From Massilia sp. H-1 (GTDB taxonomy: Bacteria; Pseudomonadota; Gammaproteobacteria; Burkholderiales; Burkholderiaceae_D), in NCBI GenBank assembly GCA_024703915.1, contig CP087969.1, forward strand, positions 4,588,001 to 4,652,000: DNA of 64,000 nucleotides. The letters run 5' to 3'. Positions 53,218 through 63,436 of the stretch are shown one piece after another. Within the stretch, counting starts at the first letter, position 1. Each line of letters begins with the position of its first letter. A program made the position numbers and the translations under genes. The notes below the pieces were generated by a model that was not told the origin of the DNA, did not search any database, and saw only the letters and a program-made list of their open reading frames with translations.

Positions 53218-54014
53218 GGCGCACTCCGCGCGATATGCCGCACACCGGCAAAGATCATCAGCGCAGCCGCCACAAAGCACACCATGCCGATCGCCGGGTG
53301 CGCAGCGTCAGGCAAGGCGATCAGGCCGGTCTCGGCGTAGAAGAGGGCGCAGGCGCGCACCGCGTTGCTCACGATGATCGCCGCGCCGCTCACGGCCAGC
53401 GCGGCCAGCGTGCGGATCCAGCCGAGGCGGTAGCTGGCCGCCAGCGCGCACGCCAGGTACAAGCTTCTAGCCCACAGCATTTTCACGCCGCTGCAAGGCG
53501 CGTCGATCGAGACCAGCTGCCCGCCCCAGTCCAGCATCGCACCGTCGCGCACGACGCCGATGCCGCCCATGCGCAGCAGGGCGGCCGACAGCGTGCTTAG
53601 GCCATCACGCGCATCGGATAGCCGAGATAGAACTGCAGGCTCGCCGCCAGCGGCAGCGCCAGCATGCACAGCGCCAGCAGCGCCGCGTCGAGACGGCGCC
53701 CGCGCCGGCACGCGCTGGCCAGCGCCGCCAGCGCGGCCGCCGCGGGTACGGCGCCGAACGCAGGCGGAATCCCGGCCGCCGTGGCGATCGCGTAGGCCGC
53801 CAGCAGCGCCGAGGGCAGCGCCAGCGGCCAGCGCACCGGCGCTACCTCCGGCGAGCGCCACACCAGCGTCACTGCCGTCGCCGCCGCCAGCAGGCTGGCC
53901 GGATCGTTGGAGGCGTCAATGCTGCCCGCAACGAACCATGCCCATACCGGCCACAGGGCCAGGCACGCGGCGGCCATGCGCAGCGGACGGCGGCATCGGC
54001 CAGCGCGCGATCAT
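53214..54014 (-). CDS. exosortase (dedicated, VIT-protein associated)
   Basis: Integral membrane cysteine transpeptidase that cleaves PEP-CTERM signals. Catalytic residues visible in order: Cys in DAPCSGVKMLWARSLYL, Arg in SNAVRACALFYAE, His in DAAHPAIGMVCF, within about eight membrane helices. GCCGGC lesion at 53602 (MRVMAGTLSAALL). The nominal ORF starts at 53977 (MAAACLALWPVW); allowing one frame correction, an ATG at 54014 (MIARWPMPPS) overlaps the VIT gene's TGA and is my preferred start, ~266 aa. Middle gene of a three-gene operon. Confidence 0.9.
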
Positions 54015-56290
54015 GCGCGCCATGCCGCATGGGTAGCGGTGCACGCCCAGCATGATCAGGGCCACGGCCAGCATGGCCCAGGTTTCCGGTTCGGGGATGG
54101 TCGGCACCGAGCCTGGCGCCACCGGTTCCAGTCCGGCCGCGTCGTACTGGGCCTTCGATTCCAGCACCACCGCCCCGGAGACCGGCGTCACCAGCTGGTA
54201 GGTGCGCGCCATCTCGACTGCTGCCGCGCGCTGGGCCGGATCGGCGGCCTTGTCGCGCACCTGGTCGAAGGCCCACAGGCGCGCCAGGTGGCCGGAGGTC
54301 AGCGCTTCATTGCTCATGGGGCGAACCGGGGCACGCTCGCGCTGAACGCGCCAGCGCTGCGCATTGGCCTGCCAGCTGTCCAGCAGGGGCGGCAGGTCGG
54401 CGGCGCCGTTGCCGCTGGTGTGGACGCGGGTGACGAATCCCTGCCGTTCAAGGCGGGTCACGATCGCGTTCGTCCCGGGCGTGGCCTGCATGTCGTACAG
54501 CGTGGCCGCGCGCGCGGCCGCCGGGCCAGCATCTGCAGCAGGGCCTCGGTCGCCTAGCCCGGCCTCCGGCTGCGCGCCATGGATCCAGACGATGGCATTG
54601 CGTTCATCCGGTCCGATCCACTCCCACGCCTTCGCCAGTGCGGCGGCGTTATCGCGTCCCCCCTTGAAGTCGAGCTCTTTTACGAACGCGCGGGTGGCCG
54701 CAGTGTCATTGCGCTTCGGTTCAAACACGACCGGTTCCTCGTCGCCCGCGAACACGAGCAGCAGATCGGCGGCCGATGGTATGTGCCCGAGCGTCGAGCA
54801 GCTGCGCGCGGCTGGCGCCGACCGTGGCCGAGCCGTCGATCACGAGCGCCACTCTGGCTTAGCGCCGCAGCCGGATCGGCGCTGATGGTTTGCACGATCA
54901 TATTGCCCTTGTCGCCTTTGTCGTCGCGGCTCCATGCCTGCAGAGTCGCTTGCGGGCGGCGCACGTCGACCTGCGGCAGACCGGCGCCGGGCGCCAGCTG
55001 CGCGAGCTCGCCGCGCACTGCGAACAGGCCGGGCTTGACCGTTTCCGCGCGCAGCAAACCGGTGCTGCCCAGCGGCGCCGACGATTCGATCCACACTGCG
55101 TGGCGCAGGGCGCTGTCGATCTCGAAATTGCGCTCGCTGATCATCGGCAGCTGCATGCTGGCGCGCTGCAGCGTGGCCAATTGCATCGGCACGGTCATCC
55201 CGATCCGCACCTTCATGCTGCCGCCTGGCTGAATGGGGAACATCTGGACCAGTACGCGACCCGGCCCGGCGGTGGTCACGAGCAGCGGGTCGCGCTGCGC
55301 CCGCACCACGCTTTCATAGGCGGCGCGGACCGCGCTGCGGCCGCCGAACGCGGCTTCGTGCTCTTCGTCGCCGATCCACAAGGTGGCGCGCGAGACCACG
55401 GCGCCCGGCGGCAGCAGCAGTTCGGCGCGGCCTTCTTCCTGGCCGGACGAGTCGTTCCGCAACGTCATGGTCCATTCGAGGTAGCCGAGCGCCGCATAGC
55501 CATCGACCGAACCATCGATGCGCGAGCTTTCCAGCCGCACGCCGCCCACGCGCTGGCCCACCTGTTCGCCGCCGCGGTCGGTGTCGAACAGATTGCGCAT
55601 GCCGCGCTCGCCCTCCGGCGGCGCCGGATGGCTGCTGAAGGTGGTGCCGGTGACCTTGAAGAAAACGGAGCGCGCTTCATTCGCGTCAAACGTCGACTGC
55701 AGGTCCAGCACGGCGCCAACGATGCTGCAGCGCTGCTGCGCGCGGGTGGCACATCTCGAGCAGGATCGCTTCGGAGCCGACCGCGCGCAGCCAGCGCACG
55801 CCTTGGGCCTGGGTCGCAGGTTCGACGGCCGTTGCCATCTGCATGCCGATGCGGGTCAGCGCGGCCGGTCCGTCGACCACCAGCATGGCGGCCAGCGCGA
55901 GCGCAATCCCGGCCCACAGCGGGGGCGGCGCCTGGCCGGACTTGGTGCGCAGCTGCCTGCGCGCCGTCAGCGCGGCCAGCAGCGAGAGCGCCGGTGCCAG
56001 CAACAGGAATCCCAGTCCGAACAGAATGAGCAGGATGATGCCGATCGGCAGCGCTTAAGCAGGAACAGAATCGCGTAAATGAGCGATATGCCGGTGGAAA
56101 AGGCGTGCAGCCACGCCCATGGTTTGCCCAGCGGTAGGCTCCGGCCGACGGCGCCCAGCAGCATCAGATTGGCCAGCGGGACCGTGCCGATCAGCAGGGC
56201 ATGGAAGGGCGTCGGGATCGGATTGAACAGGCTGTGCTCGAGGATGCCGGTCGCCACCTCGGCCAGCAAGGCGATGAAGGGCAATACCAC
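54011..56290 (-). CDS. multi-spanning VIT/vWA protein with PEP-CTERM (exosortase substrate)
   Basis: About 758 aa. N-terminal third: six or so membrane helices (VLPFIALLAEVATGI, LIGTVPLANLMLLGAVG, GISLIYAILFL, GIALALAAMLVVDGPAAL). Then a VIT domain (YAALGYLEWTMTLRND, GRAELLLPPGAVVSRATLWI, FGGRSAVRAAYESVV, VLVQMFPIQPGG), a vWA-like domain (ARVALVIDGSATVGASRAQL, AIVWIHGAQPE) and a C-terminal IPEPETWAMLAVALIMLGV PEP-CTERM signal. Breaks at ~55750, 56055 (GCTTAAGC), 54857, 54545 and ~54780. GTG start at 56290. Coupled to the exosortase that should process it. Confidence 0.83.
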
Positions 56291-56317
56291 GCTCTAAAAA
56301 AAAATACGAAGGGGAGG

Positions 56318-56335
56318 CTGGCTCGTTCGAGCCAG
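56318..56335. other. hairpin in the leader of the VIT operon
   Basis: Perfect 8-bp stem CTGGCTCG/CGAGCCAG with a TT loop; on the minus strand a run of nine T lies 13 bases beyond it and the VIT start follows. It could attenuate transcription from the RDD side, but the T run is too distant for a classical terminator. Confidence 0.4.
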
Positions 56336-56449
56336 GAGGTGCAGGGCAAGCCCGGTGTCTTCTTGCATGATGATTCCTGGTTCCTGTGAAGGAACCGATG
56401 CTAAGGAATCAATGTGAAGCGAGAATGCGTTCTATGTGCGCTGGGGAAC

Positions 56450-56983
56450 TTAACTGGCTGTCTTGGGCGCTTTTTCCCGCTTCGGCAGCGAGATCAGGCG
56501 GGTGCTTAGGCCAGGCGGTCGTGCAGGAACTGGCGGTCCTTGTCGAAAAAGGCCGTCATCGCCCATCCGAGGATGCCGACCACGAACATGCTTAGGCCGC
56601 ATGCCAGCGCGTCAGATGGTGATAATGGATTGCGGCAAACGCCTAAGCAAGACCCAGCCCCATGCCAGCAGGTAGCGGATCGCGGCATTCTTGAACGGCA
56701 CCTTGGCCTGCCCCAGCGTGACGATCTTGATGCGCCAGGTTTTCATGGCGAGCGTGAAACCGCTGCCGGTCCAGGAGTGAATCAGGTAGGCGCCGACGAA
56801 GAGGAACAGGGCAGCCTTGCTGCCGTAGAAGGTCAGTGCTTCATTGTGAAACGGTGCAGCCGCCAGCGTGAATACGGTCAGCCCGAATGCGCTCACCGCC
56901 CCCACCAGGAAGGCTTCATAAACCAGGCAGATCAGGCGGCGTTTGAGGGAAGGCGTGGAAAGCGGCGACGTACTATTTTGCAT
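56450..56983 (-). CDS. RDD-family membrane protein
   Basis: About 175 aa with three membrane helices. SLKRRLICLVYEAFLVGAVS contains the RDD-like start (Arg and acidic residues in the first helix), then GFTLAMKTWRIKIVTLGQ, LLAWGWVL and FFDKDRQFLHDRLAGTRLI, the conserved end. GCCGGC-type lesions at 56506, ~56590 and ~56643. Last gene of the sigma-factor operon; transport role unknown. Confidence 0.85.
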
Positions 56984-57064
56984 TGGGAACAGGTGCTGCT
57001 TAAGCGTGGCCGGTGGTGGTGGATTGACTGCCGAAGCGTGGCGGCGCCTGGGATGCAGGCCGGG

Positions 57065-57662
57065 CTAGGCCGGGTTCGGGTTGCGCACGGTGTTGGGCGG
57101 GCACTGCCGCTTCGGCGTGGGCGCGAGCGCCTTCGGCTGGGTTTTCGGCGGCAGGGCCGTGACCGGCTGCTTTTGTTTCTTGACGGCGGCGTCGGCCGCG
57201 AGCTTGCGCTTTTGTTCTTCAGGCAACTGCTGGTATTGCTCCCACTGCGTTGCCTTTTGCGATTTCTCGACCTTCTTGCTCAGCGTGTAGTTTTCGCGCG
57301 CAACCCGGCGTTGCTCGGGCGTCAGCTTGAGCCAGGCGCGCATGCGTTCCTGCACGCGCTGCTGCTCGTCCGGCTTCATGGTGGAGTAGCGGTTGGCAAT
57401 ATCGATCCACTTGGCCTTGCGCGCCGTGTCGAGGCGGTCCCATTCGACCTTGAGCGGATCGAGGGCGACCCGTTGCGGTGCCGTCAATTCTTTCCAGAGG
57501 GGCTTGTCGGTCAGGGCAGGGCCGGGCGCGGCGGGCGCGGCCGGGACGGGCTTGGGCAGCCGGCGCGGCGGCCGGTACCTGGGCGCCGGTCAGGGCGGTC
57601 GCCATCAGGGCGGCGCCTGCCAGCAGGCAAACGCCAATCAGTGGCCGTGAAACGCCGGTCAT
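57065..57662 (-). CDS. DUF3106 protein
   Basis: Exported, basic, helical protein: signal peptide [20 protein letters not shown], a Pro/Ala linker, then the DUF3106 repeats LTAPQRVALDPLKVEWDRL, ARKAKWIDIANRYSTMKPDE and VQERMRAWLKLTPEQR. About 198 aa. The linker break at ~57560 is an extra base beside GCCGGC (PAPKPVPAAPAAPGPALTDK is restored). ATG overlaps the TGA of DUF3619. Possibly an envelope-stress sensor of the operon's sigma factor; inferred from context. Confidence 0.85.
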
Positions 57663-58053
57663 TGTGCGCGCTGCTCGAGGTAAGCGTTGAAACCTTCGTC
57701 CAGGTAGGCAGTCAGCGGCAGCTCGTCGGACAGCACTTCGGCGTCCAGTTCGGCGACTTCGGCGATGCGCTGCTGTTCCTCGTACTGGTAAATACCGGCC
57801 AGGCCGATCACCAGTGCCATCAGCGGCACCAGCACGCTCATGCGGCCAAGGAAGGAAAACGAGAAGAAGGAGCCGACATGGCTTAGGCAAGCTGCCCGGC
57901 GGCGAGCGCCACGGTGCTGTCCGGCTTTTTACGGGCGACGGCGGCTTTGCGCGCCGATGCAAGACGATCCACGGTCGATGGAGGAAGATGGTCGAGATGC
58001 TCGTTGAGCGCGTGGCGTACCTTGTACGCGAAATTCAGATCGTCTGCGTTCAT
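57659..58053 (-). CDS. DUF3619 protein (possible anti-sigma partner)
   Basis: About 130 aa: cytoplasmic N terminus ([35 protein letters not shown]), one membrane helix ([18 protein letters not shown]) and an acidic periplasmic tail ending [12 protein letters not shown]. This topology and its overlap (ATGA) with the sigma-factor stop resemble a membrane anti-sigma factor, though no zinc motif is seen. GCCGGC lesion at 57885 (QLAGHVGSFF). Confidence 0.83.
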
Positions 58054-58620
58054 AATGTAATTCCCTTGGCTTTCAGCGATTCAGCGAGGGCGTGGGTTGC
58101 CCGCGAGCAGTGCGTTTTGACGCTCCCCTCAGAACACCCCATTGCTTCGGCTGTTTCAGCCACGTCCATGTCTTGCCAGTAACGCATGAGGAAGGCTTCC
58201 CGTTGACGCGCTTAAGCAGTTTTTGTATCTCGGCGTCGATCAGGCTCAGGGTTTGCTGGCGCTCGACCAGGTCGGCGCCGGACTCGGCCGCGGCCGATCC
58301 TTCCTCCGCTGCGTACGATTCGAGTATATCAAAGTCTTCCTCGTCGTTTTCGGCTTTCCCATGCCGCCAAACAGGCTGACCCAGGTATTGCGGACCTTTT
58401 CGCGGCGGAAGTAGTCGAGGATGGTGTTTTGCAGGATGCGCTGGAACAGCATCGGCAGCTCGGCGACCGGCTTGTCGCCGTATTTCTCGGCAAGCTTGAT
58501 CATCGCGTCCTGCACGATATCGAGCGCGGACTCGTCCTTGCGCACGGCGTAGGCAGCCTGTTTGAAAGCACGCCGTTCGACACTCTCAAGAAAATCGGAT
58601 AGTTCTTTGTCTGTGGCCAT
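58050..58620 (-). CDS. ECF-type RNA polymerase sigma factor
   Basis: Sigma-70-family factor of about 189 aa. Region 2: [47 protein letters not shown]; acidic linker ([10 protein letters not shown]...); region 4: [19 protein letters not shown] and [23 protein letters not shown]. Breaks at ~58355 and 58210 (GCTTAAGC; KLPARQREAF is restored). First gene of the sigma/DUF3619/DUF3106/RDD operon, divergent from ilvB. The order is, from memory, conserved in Burkholderiales. Confidence 0.92.
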
Positions 58621-59095
58621 GCGCGGGGGTGGGGGTGTGGCTTTTCGGAAAACTGACGCATGCTAGCAAATTATGGGCAGTTATGCATTGAAATTACGCC
58701 AAATTGCCCGTTTCCAGCGCCGAAAGCGGCGAATTTGCCCATTTTTTAGCTTGACCAAAATGGTGCAGCGCGGTAAGGTATAGAACGCTTTGCAACCCCG
58801 AAGCTGTATGGTCATGTTGAGACCGGCACAAAAGGCCATCCTCGTCATGACGTGCTTTCATATGTAGGCAGTTTGCTCTGACCCGTGCCACAAGCGCGAG
58901 AGGTTCGCAGTGATCGCTACAAAAACTCACGCCAAACGAGTTGCGTTTAGCGCCGGTTCTGTAACGTATCTATGGGTACGTGAAAGATCGACGTGACCGC
59001 AGAAAAAGGGGAGCATGAGCTAATGTCGCGACACGCGTGTCTCGTTAGGAAAGAGCATCCGATCACCTCCCAATGGGTTTTGAAAGGAATGTATC
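58621..59095 (+). other. 475-bp divergent region and ilv leader
   Basis: Between the sigma factor and ilvB. Contains a TTGACC box (58751) overlapping a NtrC-like inverted sequence, a 19-codon open frame at 58808 (MVMLRPAQKAILVMTCFHM), a two-codon start-stop ATGAGCTAA at 59015 preceded by GGGGAG, an overlapping 36-codon frame from 59023 that runs into ilvB, and the palindrome GACACGCGTGTC (59030). No protein-coding gene is convincing. The length fits a regulated leader. Confidence 0.45.
58751..58767. promoter_or_regulatory. NtrC-like inverted site upstream of ilvB
   Basis: TTGACCAAAATGGTGCA: the right half is a perfect TGGTGCA, the left half (TGACCA against TGCACCA) is imperfect. It resembles the glnA-type NtrC site but no sigma54 -24/-12 element was seen downstream. 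Confidence 0.25.
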
Positions 59096-60824
59096 ATGAA
59101 CAACGAAACAGCAGCTCCCATCACGGGCGCTGAGATTGTAGTGCGTTGTCTGGCGGAAGAGGGCGTTAAACACGTCTTCGGCTATCCAGGCGGAGCAGTC
59201 CTCTACATCTACGACGCCATCTTCAAGCAAGACAAATTCCAGCACGTCCTCGTACGCCACGAGCAGGCAGCCGTTCATGCGGCCGATGCCTATTCGCGCA
59301 GTTCGAACACGGTCGGCGTCGCCCTCGTCACGTCCGGTCCCGGCGTCACGAATGCGGTCACCGGTCTGTCGACCGCGTACATGGATTCGATTCCGATGGT
59401 CGTCATTTCCGGGCAAGTCCCCAGCCACGCGATTGGCCAGGACGCGTTCCAGGAATGCGACACGGTCGGCATCACCCGTCCCTGCGTCAAGCACAATTTC
59501 CTCGTCAAAGACGTCAAGGATCTGGCTGCGACGATCAGGAAAGCATTCTTTATCGCCAGAACGGGCCGTCCGGGTCCGGTGCTGGTCGATATTCCCAAAG
59601 ACATCAGCATGCACAAGTGCGTCTACGACTATCCGAAGGATATCGAGATGCGCTCGTACAAGCCGGTCGACAAGGGCCACTCGGGCCAGATCCGCAAAGC
59701 CGTGCAGCTGCTGCTGCAAGCCGAACGTCCGATGATTTACACGGGCGGCGGCGTGATTCTGGCCAATGCGGCGCCCGAGCTCAACAAGCTGGTCGACAAG
59801 CTCGGCTTCCCGGTCACCAACACGCTGATGGGCCTGGGCGCTTACCGCGCCTCGAGCGATCTGTTTGTCGGCATGCCGGGCATGCACGGCACCTATGAAG
59901 CGAACATGGCGATGCAGAACTGCGACGTCCTGATCGCCATCGGCGCCCGCTTCGACGACCGCGTGATCGGCAACCCGAAACACTTCGCTTCCAACCCGCG
60001 CAAGATCATCCACGTGGACATCGATCCATCGTCGATCTCCAAGCGCGTCAAGGTCGACATTCCGATCGTCGGCAACGTCAAGGACGTGCTGGTCGAAATG
60101 CTGGCCCAGCTCGACGCGGCCGAAGCGAAGCCGAATGCCGCTCTACCTCAAGGACTGGTGGAAACAAATCAAGGAATGGCGCGGCCGCGATTGCCTCAAG
60201 TACCAGGACTCCGACCTGGTCATCAAGCCGCAGTCGGTGGTCGAAAAAGTGTGGGAAATCACCAAGGGCGACGCCTTCATCACCTCGGACGTGGGCCAGC
60301 ACCAGATGTGGGCGGCCCAGTACTACAAGTTCGACAAGCCGCGCCGCTGGATCAATTCCGGCGGCCTGGGCACCATGGGGGTAGGCTTGCCGTACGCCAT
60401 GGGCGTGCAAATGGCCAATCCGGACGCCACCGTCGCCTGCATCACCGGCGAAGGGTCGATCCAGATGTGCATCCAGGAACTGGCCACTTGCAAGCAATAC
60501 CATTTGACGCCGAAGATCATTCTGCTCAACAACCGCTTCCTCGGCATGGTCCGCCAGTGGCAGCAGATCGACTACGGTTCGCGCTATTCCGAGTCCTACA
60601 TGGATTCGCTGCCGGACTTCTCGATGCTGGCTGAATCGTTCGGCCACGTCGGCATGAAGATCGAGAAACCGGGCGACGTCGACGGTGCGCTGAAAGAAGC
60701 GTTCGGCATGAAAGACCGCCTGGTCTTCATGAACTTCATCACCGACCAGTCCGAGAACGTCTGGCCGATGGTCAAGGCGGGCAAGGGCCTGTCCGAAATG
60801 CTGCTCGGATCGGAGGACCTGTAA
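59096..60824 (+). CDS. ilvB: acetolactate synthase large (catalytic) subunit
   Basis: ThDP/FAD enzyme of valine, leucine and isoleucine synthesis. FGYPGGAVLYIYDAIF, catalytic Glu in VRHEQAAVHAADAYSR, VTSGPGVTNAVTGLSTAYMD, GRPGPVLVDIPKDI, ARFDDRVIGN, and the ThDP segment ITGEGSIQMCIQELATC ... ILLNNRFLGMVRQWQ (GEG where many have GDG). About 575 aa. One break at ~60140, in the linker before LKDWWKQIKEW. AAAGGAA lies 7-13 bases upstream of the ATG; overlaps ilvH by one base. Confidence 0.97.
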
Positions 60825-61315
60825 TGCGCCATATTATTTCTGTCTTGCTTGAAAACGAAGCCGGTGCGCTCTCGCGCGTGGTCGGCCTGTTCTCTGCGCG
60901 CGGCTACAACATCGAAACGCTGACTGTTGCCCCGACCGAAGATGCCACCCTGTCGCGCATGACCATCGTCACCAGCGGCTCGGACGACATCATCGAGCAG
61001 ATCACCAAACACCTGAACCGCCTGATCGAGGTGGTCAAAGTGGTTGACCTGACCGAAGGTGCACACATCGAGCGCGAGCTCATGCTGATCAAGGTGCGCG
61101 CGGTGGGCAAGGAACGCGAAGAAATGAAGCGCACCGCGGATATCTTCCGCGGCCGCATCATCGATGTCACGGAAAAGACGTACACGGTGGAGCTGACCGG
61201 CAACAAGGGCAAGCTCGACGCGTTCATCGATTCCATCGACCGCGCCTCCATCCTCGAAACGGTACGTACGGGCGGATCCGGTATCGGCCGCGGCGAACGC
61301 ATCCTCAAAGTTTAA
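60824..61315 (+). CDS. ilvH: acetolactate synthase small (regulatory) subunit
   Basis: ACT-domain regulatory subunit conferring valine feedback. 163 aa, undamaged: MRHIISVLLENEAGALSRVVGLFSARGYNIETLTV (N-terminal ACT domain), then a C-terminal domain with ERELMLIKVRA and RGRIIDVTEKTYTVELTG. ATG overlaps the ilvB stop (TAATG). Confidence 0.97.
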   Translation: MRHIISVLLENEAGALSRVVGLFSARGYNIETLTVAPTEDATLSRMTIVTSGSDDIIEQITKHLNRLIEVVKVVDLTEGAHIERELMLIKVRAVGKEREEMKRTADIFRGRIIDVTEKTYTVELTGNKGKLDAFIDSIDRASILETVRTGGSGIGRGERILKV

Positions 61316-61363
61316 TACGTGCTCGCAAGCACAACCCCCAACACTAAGATTATAGGAAATATC

Positions 61364-62383
61364 ATGAACGTTTTTTACGACAAAGACTGCGACCTCTCCC
61401 TCGTTAAAGGCAAGAACGTTGCCATCATCGGCTACGGCTCGCAAGGCCACGCGCACGCACAAAACCTGAACGATTCGGGCGTGAATGTCACGGTCGGCCT
61501 GCGCAAGGGCGGCGCGTCGTGGAACAAGGTCGAACAGGCTGGTCTGAAAGTGGCGGAAGTGAACGACGCCATCAAGGCCGCCGACATCATCATGATCCTG
61601 CTGCCGGACGAAAACATCGCCCAGGTCTACAACGAAAACGTCGCGCCCAACGCCAAGCAGGGCGCCGTGCTGGCCTTCGCCCACGGCTTCAATGTGCACT
61701 ACGGCCAGGTCGTGCCACGCGCCGACCTCGACGTCATCATGATCGCGCCGAAGGCCCCGGGCCACACCGTGCGCGGTACCTACGCGGTAAAGCGGCGGCG
61801 TGCCGCACCTGATCGCCGTCTACCAGGACAAATCCGGCTCGGCGCGCGACATCGCCCTGTCGTACGCGATGGCCAACGGCGGCAGCCGTGCTTAAGCATC
61901 ATCGAAACGAACTTCCGTGAAGAAACCGAGACCGACTTGTTCGGCGAGCAAGCCGTTCTGTGCGGTGGCGCGGTTGAACTGATCAAGGCCGGTTTCGAGA
62001 CCCTGACCGAAGCTGGTTACGCTCCGGAAATGGCTTACTTCGAATGCCTGCACGAACTGAAACTGATCGTCGATCTGATCTATGAAGGCGGCATCGCCAA
62101 CATGAACTACTCGATCTCGAACAACGCGGAATACGGCGAGTATGTGACCGGTCCGAAAGTGGTGACCTCGGCCACCAAGGATGCGATGCGTCAGTGCCTG
62201 AAGGACATCCAGACCGGCGAATACGCCAAGAGCTTCATCCTGGAAAACAAGGCTGGCGCCCCGACCCTGATTTCCCGCCGCCGCCTGACCGCCGAGCACC
62301 CGATCGAAGAAGTCGGCGCCAAACTGCGCGCCATGATGCCTTGGATCGCCAAGAACAAGCTGGTGGATCAGTCGAAGAACTAA
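61364..62383 (+). CDS. ilvC: ketol-acid reductoisomerase (class I)
   Basis: NADPH- and Mg-dependent second enzyme of branched-chain amino acid synthesis. NADPH loop [16 protein letters not shown], then [26 protein letters not shown] with catalytic Lys, and acidic metal ligands in [16 protein letters not shown] and [19 protein letters not shown]. 338-340 aa. Two GCCGGC lesions: 61785 ([16 protein letters not shown]) and 61893 ([13 protein letters not shown], false stop). Separated from ilvH by 48 bases with AGGAAA before the ATG. Confidence 0.97.
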   Translation: MNVFYDKDCDLSLVKGKNVAIIGYGSQGHAHAQNLNDSGVNVTVGLRKGGASWNKVEQAGLKVAEVNDAIKAADIIMILLPDENIAQVYNENVAPNAKQGAVLAFAHGFNVHYGQVVPRADLDVIMIAPKAPGHTVRGTYAVKRRRAAPDRRLPGQIRLGARHRPVVRDGQRRQPCLSIIETNFREETETDLFGEQAVLCGGAVELIKAGFETLTEAGYAPEMAYFECLHELKLIVDLIYEGGIANMNYSISNNAEYGEYVTGPKVVTSATKDAMRQCLKDIQTGEYAKSFILENKAGAPTLISRRRLTAEHPIEEVGAKLRAMMPWIAKNKLVDQSKN

Positions 62384-62391
62384 GCAGCAAC

Positions 62392-62417
62392 GGTGGAGCT
62401 GCACGCGCAGCTCCACC
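62392..62417 (+). terminator. hairpin after ilvC
   Basis: Perfect 11-bp stem GGTGGAGCTGC/GCAGCTCCACC with an ACGC loop, 9 bases after the ilvC stop. No T run follows; it may also protect the mRNA 3' end. Confidence 0.65.
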
Positions 62418-62508
62418 AAATGTAGTAAAACGCATTCATTTGCAACCATTGATGTCAAAGACGCGCCGGGATGTGAATTCCGGGTATCTTTCCAGTTAAT
62501 CAAGCTGG

Positions 62509-62530
62509 AAGGGGCGATGTGCCCCTTTTT
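62509..62530 (+). terminator. rho-independent terminator before the SIMPL gene
   Basis: AAGGGGC/GCCCCTT stem with a GATGT loop followed by a T run, 28 bases upstream of the next ATG. Its position right in front of a gene could make it an attenuator. Confidence 0.7.
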
Positions 62531-62557
62531 CTTGCCATTCACCTGGAGAATCAAACA

Positions 62558-63346
62558 ATGTCGCTCAAGAAAATCGCCATCCTCGCCGCTGTCGCCCTCG
62601 CCACCCAGGCCCAGGCCCAATCGGCATTGCCGACCACCGGCACGCTCGTTATCGTTCCCGCCTACGGCGAAGTCACGCACGTCAATGACGAAGCCACCGT
62701 CAATTTCATGGTCGAGGAACAGGACAAGGACAAGGCGGCAGCCGCATCAGCGTCAATCAAAAGATGAAACAGAGCACCGACATCGTCCGCAAGGAAGATG
62801 CGAAGGCCGCGCTCAAGACCATGGGTTACTACACCTATCCGGTGTACCCGGAACAGGCGCCGCCGATGCCGGTGCCGCAGTCGCCTGACCAGATTTTCCA
62901 GCAGCCGAAGCCGCCCAAGCCCATCGCCTGGCGCGTCGGCCAGTATCTGGAAGTAAAAACCACCAACATCGGCGGCCTGCCGAAAATGACCGCTGCCGTG
63001 CAAAAGTCGCGGCACTCAACGGCATCAGCTTCGGCCTGAGCCCGGCCACCACCAAGCAGCTCGACGACAAGCGCATCGCCGAGACCTATCGCAACCTGAA
63101 CGAACGCATCGCCTCGATCGTTCGCGCCATGGGCCGCAAGGTCGGCGAAGCCACGCTCGAGACGGTCGACTTCGAAGGCTCGGGCAATTACAGCCAAGAA
63201 CCCGAACGGCGACGCCATGCGCGCCCCCGATGATGATGCGCGCCAAGGGCCGCATGCAGGAATCGACCGAAGTGGCCGAGCCGAGCTTCGAGCCGGGCGA
63301 AACCACGCTGCAAATGCGTTTGGTCGGAAAGGTGAAATTCAAGTAG
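62558..63346 (+). CDS. exported SIMPL-domain (DUF541) protein
   Basis: About 262 aa. Signal peptide MSLKKIAILAAVALATQAQA, then the SIMPL core: VPAYGEVTHVNDEATVNFMV, VNQKMKQSTDIVRKEDAKAALKTMGY, YLEVKTTNI, GISFGLSPATTKQLDD and a C-terminal TTLQMRLVGKVKF. Breaks at ~62748, ~63006 and ~63197. Lies between ilvC and pssA; periplasmic oligomer-forming family of unknown role. Confidence 0.85.
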
Positions 63347-63436
63347 ACGCGCTTGCGCTCGCTCAGTTGGCGGTCGGACCACTATAATGAGTGGCGCGAC
63401 CGCCCCGGGCGGCCAACTCACTTGAAACGGAAACAT

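Noticed and set aside
58694-58930. 78-aa minus-strand ORF upstream of the sigma factor
   Set aside because: No family signal, no ribosome site, and it overlaps the expected promoter region of both divergent operons.
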